The position numbers and the translations under genes are program-made. Positions 5,687 to 5,793 of a stretch of 5,793 bases of DNA are shown in pieces (position 1 is the stretch's first letter; the number at the start of each line of letters is the position of its first letter). The DNA is from Tannerella sp. (GTDB taxonomy: Bacteria > Bacteroidota > Bacteroidia > Bacteroidales > Tannerellaceae), in assembly GCA_031277235.1 (NCBI GenBank), contig JAITMT010000041.1, forward strand, positions 1 to 5,793, given 5' to 3'. The notes below the pieces were generated by a model that did not search any database, was not told where the DNA came from, and was given only the letters and a program-made list of their open reading frames with translations.

Positions 5687-5703
5687 TTGGCATGATTTTT
5701 GCT
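5687..5703 (+). promoter_or_regulatory. Sigma-54 (RpoN) -24/-12 promoter for permease 3
   Basis: TTGGCATG-ATTT-TTGCT has GG at 5689-5690 and GC at 5701-5702, exactly 10 nt apart. It differs from the permease 2 promoter by one base in the unconserved spacer. The predicted start is near 5714, giving a leader of about 19 nt before the ATG at 5733, shorter than that of permease 2. Confidence 0.82.
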
Positions 5704-5732
5704 GTAAATTTTGTATAAAAATTTGTGGCAAA

Positions 5733-5793
5733 ATGTTTTATCAACTCAAAATTATCCTGCGCACCTTGCGCCGGGGCGGCATCTATTCCGCCA
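5733..5793 (+). CDS. FtsX/MacB-like ABC transporter permease, 5' end (permease 3)
   Basis: Only the first 20 codons are in the window: MFYQLKIILRTLRRGGIYSA. They match the start of permease 2 at 18 of 20 residues, changing only N4 to Q and N11 to T. This is the cytoplasmic N-terminus leading into the first membrane helix of the same duplicated FtsX/MacB family. The full protein should be close to 785 residues and extend to the right. It has its own sigma-54 promoter and enhancer pair, so it is transcribed separately from permease 2. No clear Shine-Dalgarno sequence precedes the ATG, unlike permease 2. Confidence 0.88.
   Translation, partial: MFYQLKIILRTLRRGGIYSA

Overview
The window looks like chromosomal DNA of a member of the Bacteroidota, probably Bacteroidales-like. 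Two signs support this. The permeases belong to the duplicated, roughly 785-residue MacB/FtsX type common in that phylum. Two genes or operons also carry good matches to the Bacteroidota housekeeping promoter (TTTG, 19-21 nt, TAnnTTTG), and the ATPase and permease 3 starts have little Shine-Dalgarno signal.

Layout from left to right: (1) the 3' half of an FtsX/MacB-like ABC transporter permease on + (1-1127), cut by the window edge; (2) an archaeal-type AAA/STAND ATPase of unknown role on + (1233-2318), with its own housekeeping-type promoter; (3) a short regulatory region (2318-2489) with paired palindromes and a sigma-54 (-24/-12) promoter; (4) a complete permease paralogue on + (2490-4847); (5) a convergent two-gene operon on - (5471-4880) encoding a small putative antitoxin and a PIN-domain toxin, with its own housekeeping-type promoter; (6) a second copy of the palindrome plus sigma-54 module (5593-5703); and (7) the first 20 codons of a third permease paralogue (5733 onward), cut by the right edge.

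The main result is in the control regions. Permeases 2 and 3 are each preceded by the same module: two TGTCCG-N4-CGGACA palindromes with centres 21 bp apart, then 63-64 bp, then TTGGCATG-N4-TTGCT, which is an exact GG-N10-GC sigma-54 promoter. This predicts that the permeases form a regulon switched on by RpoN and an NtrC-type enhancer-binding activator encoded elsewhere. The ATPase and the toxin-antitoxin pair sit between the permeases, look more AT-rich, and have RpoD-type promoters. They therefore look like independently expressed cargo inside a paralogue array rather than parts of a transporter operon. No transporter ATP-binding subunit, adaptor, outer-membrane channel, regulator, transposase, RNA gene or CRISPR array is visible.
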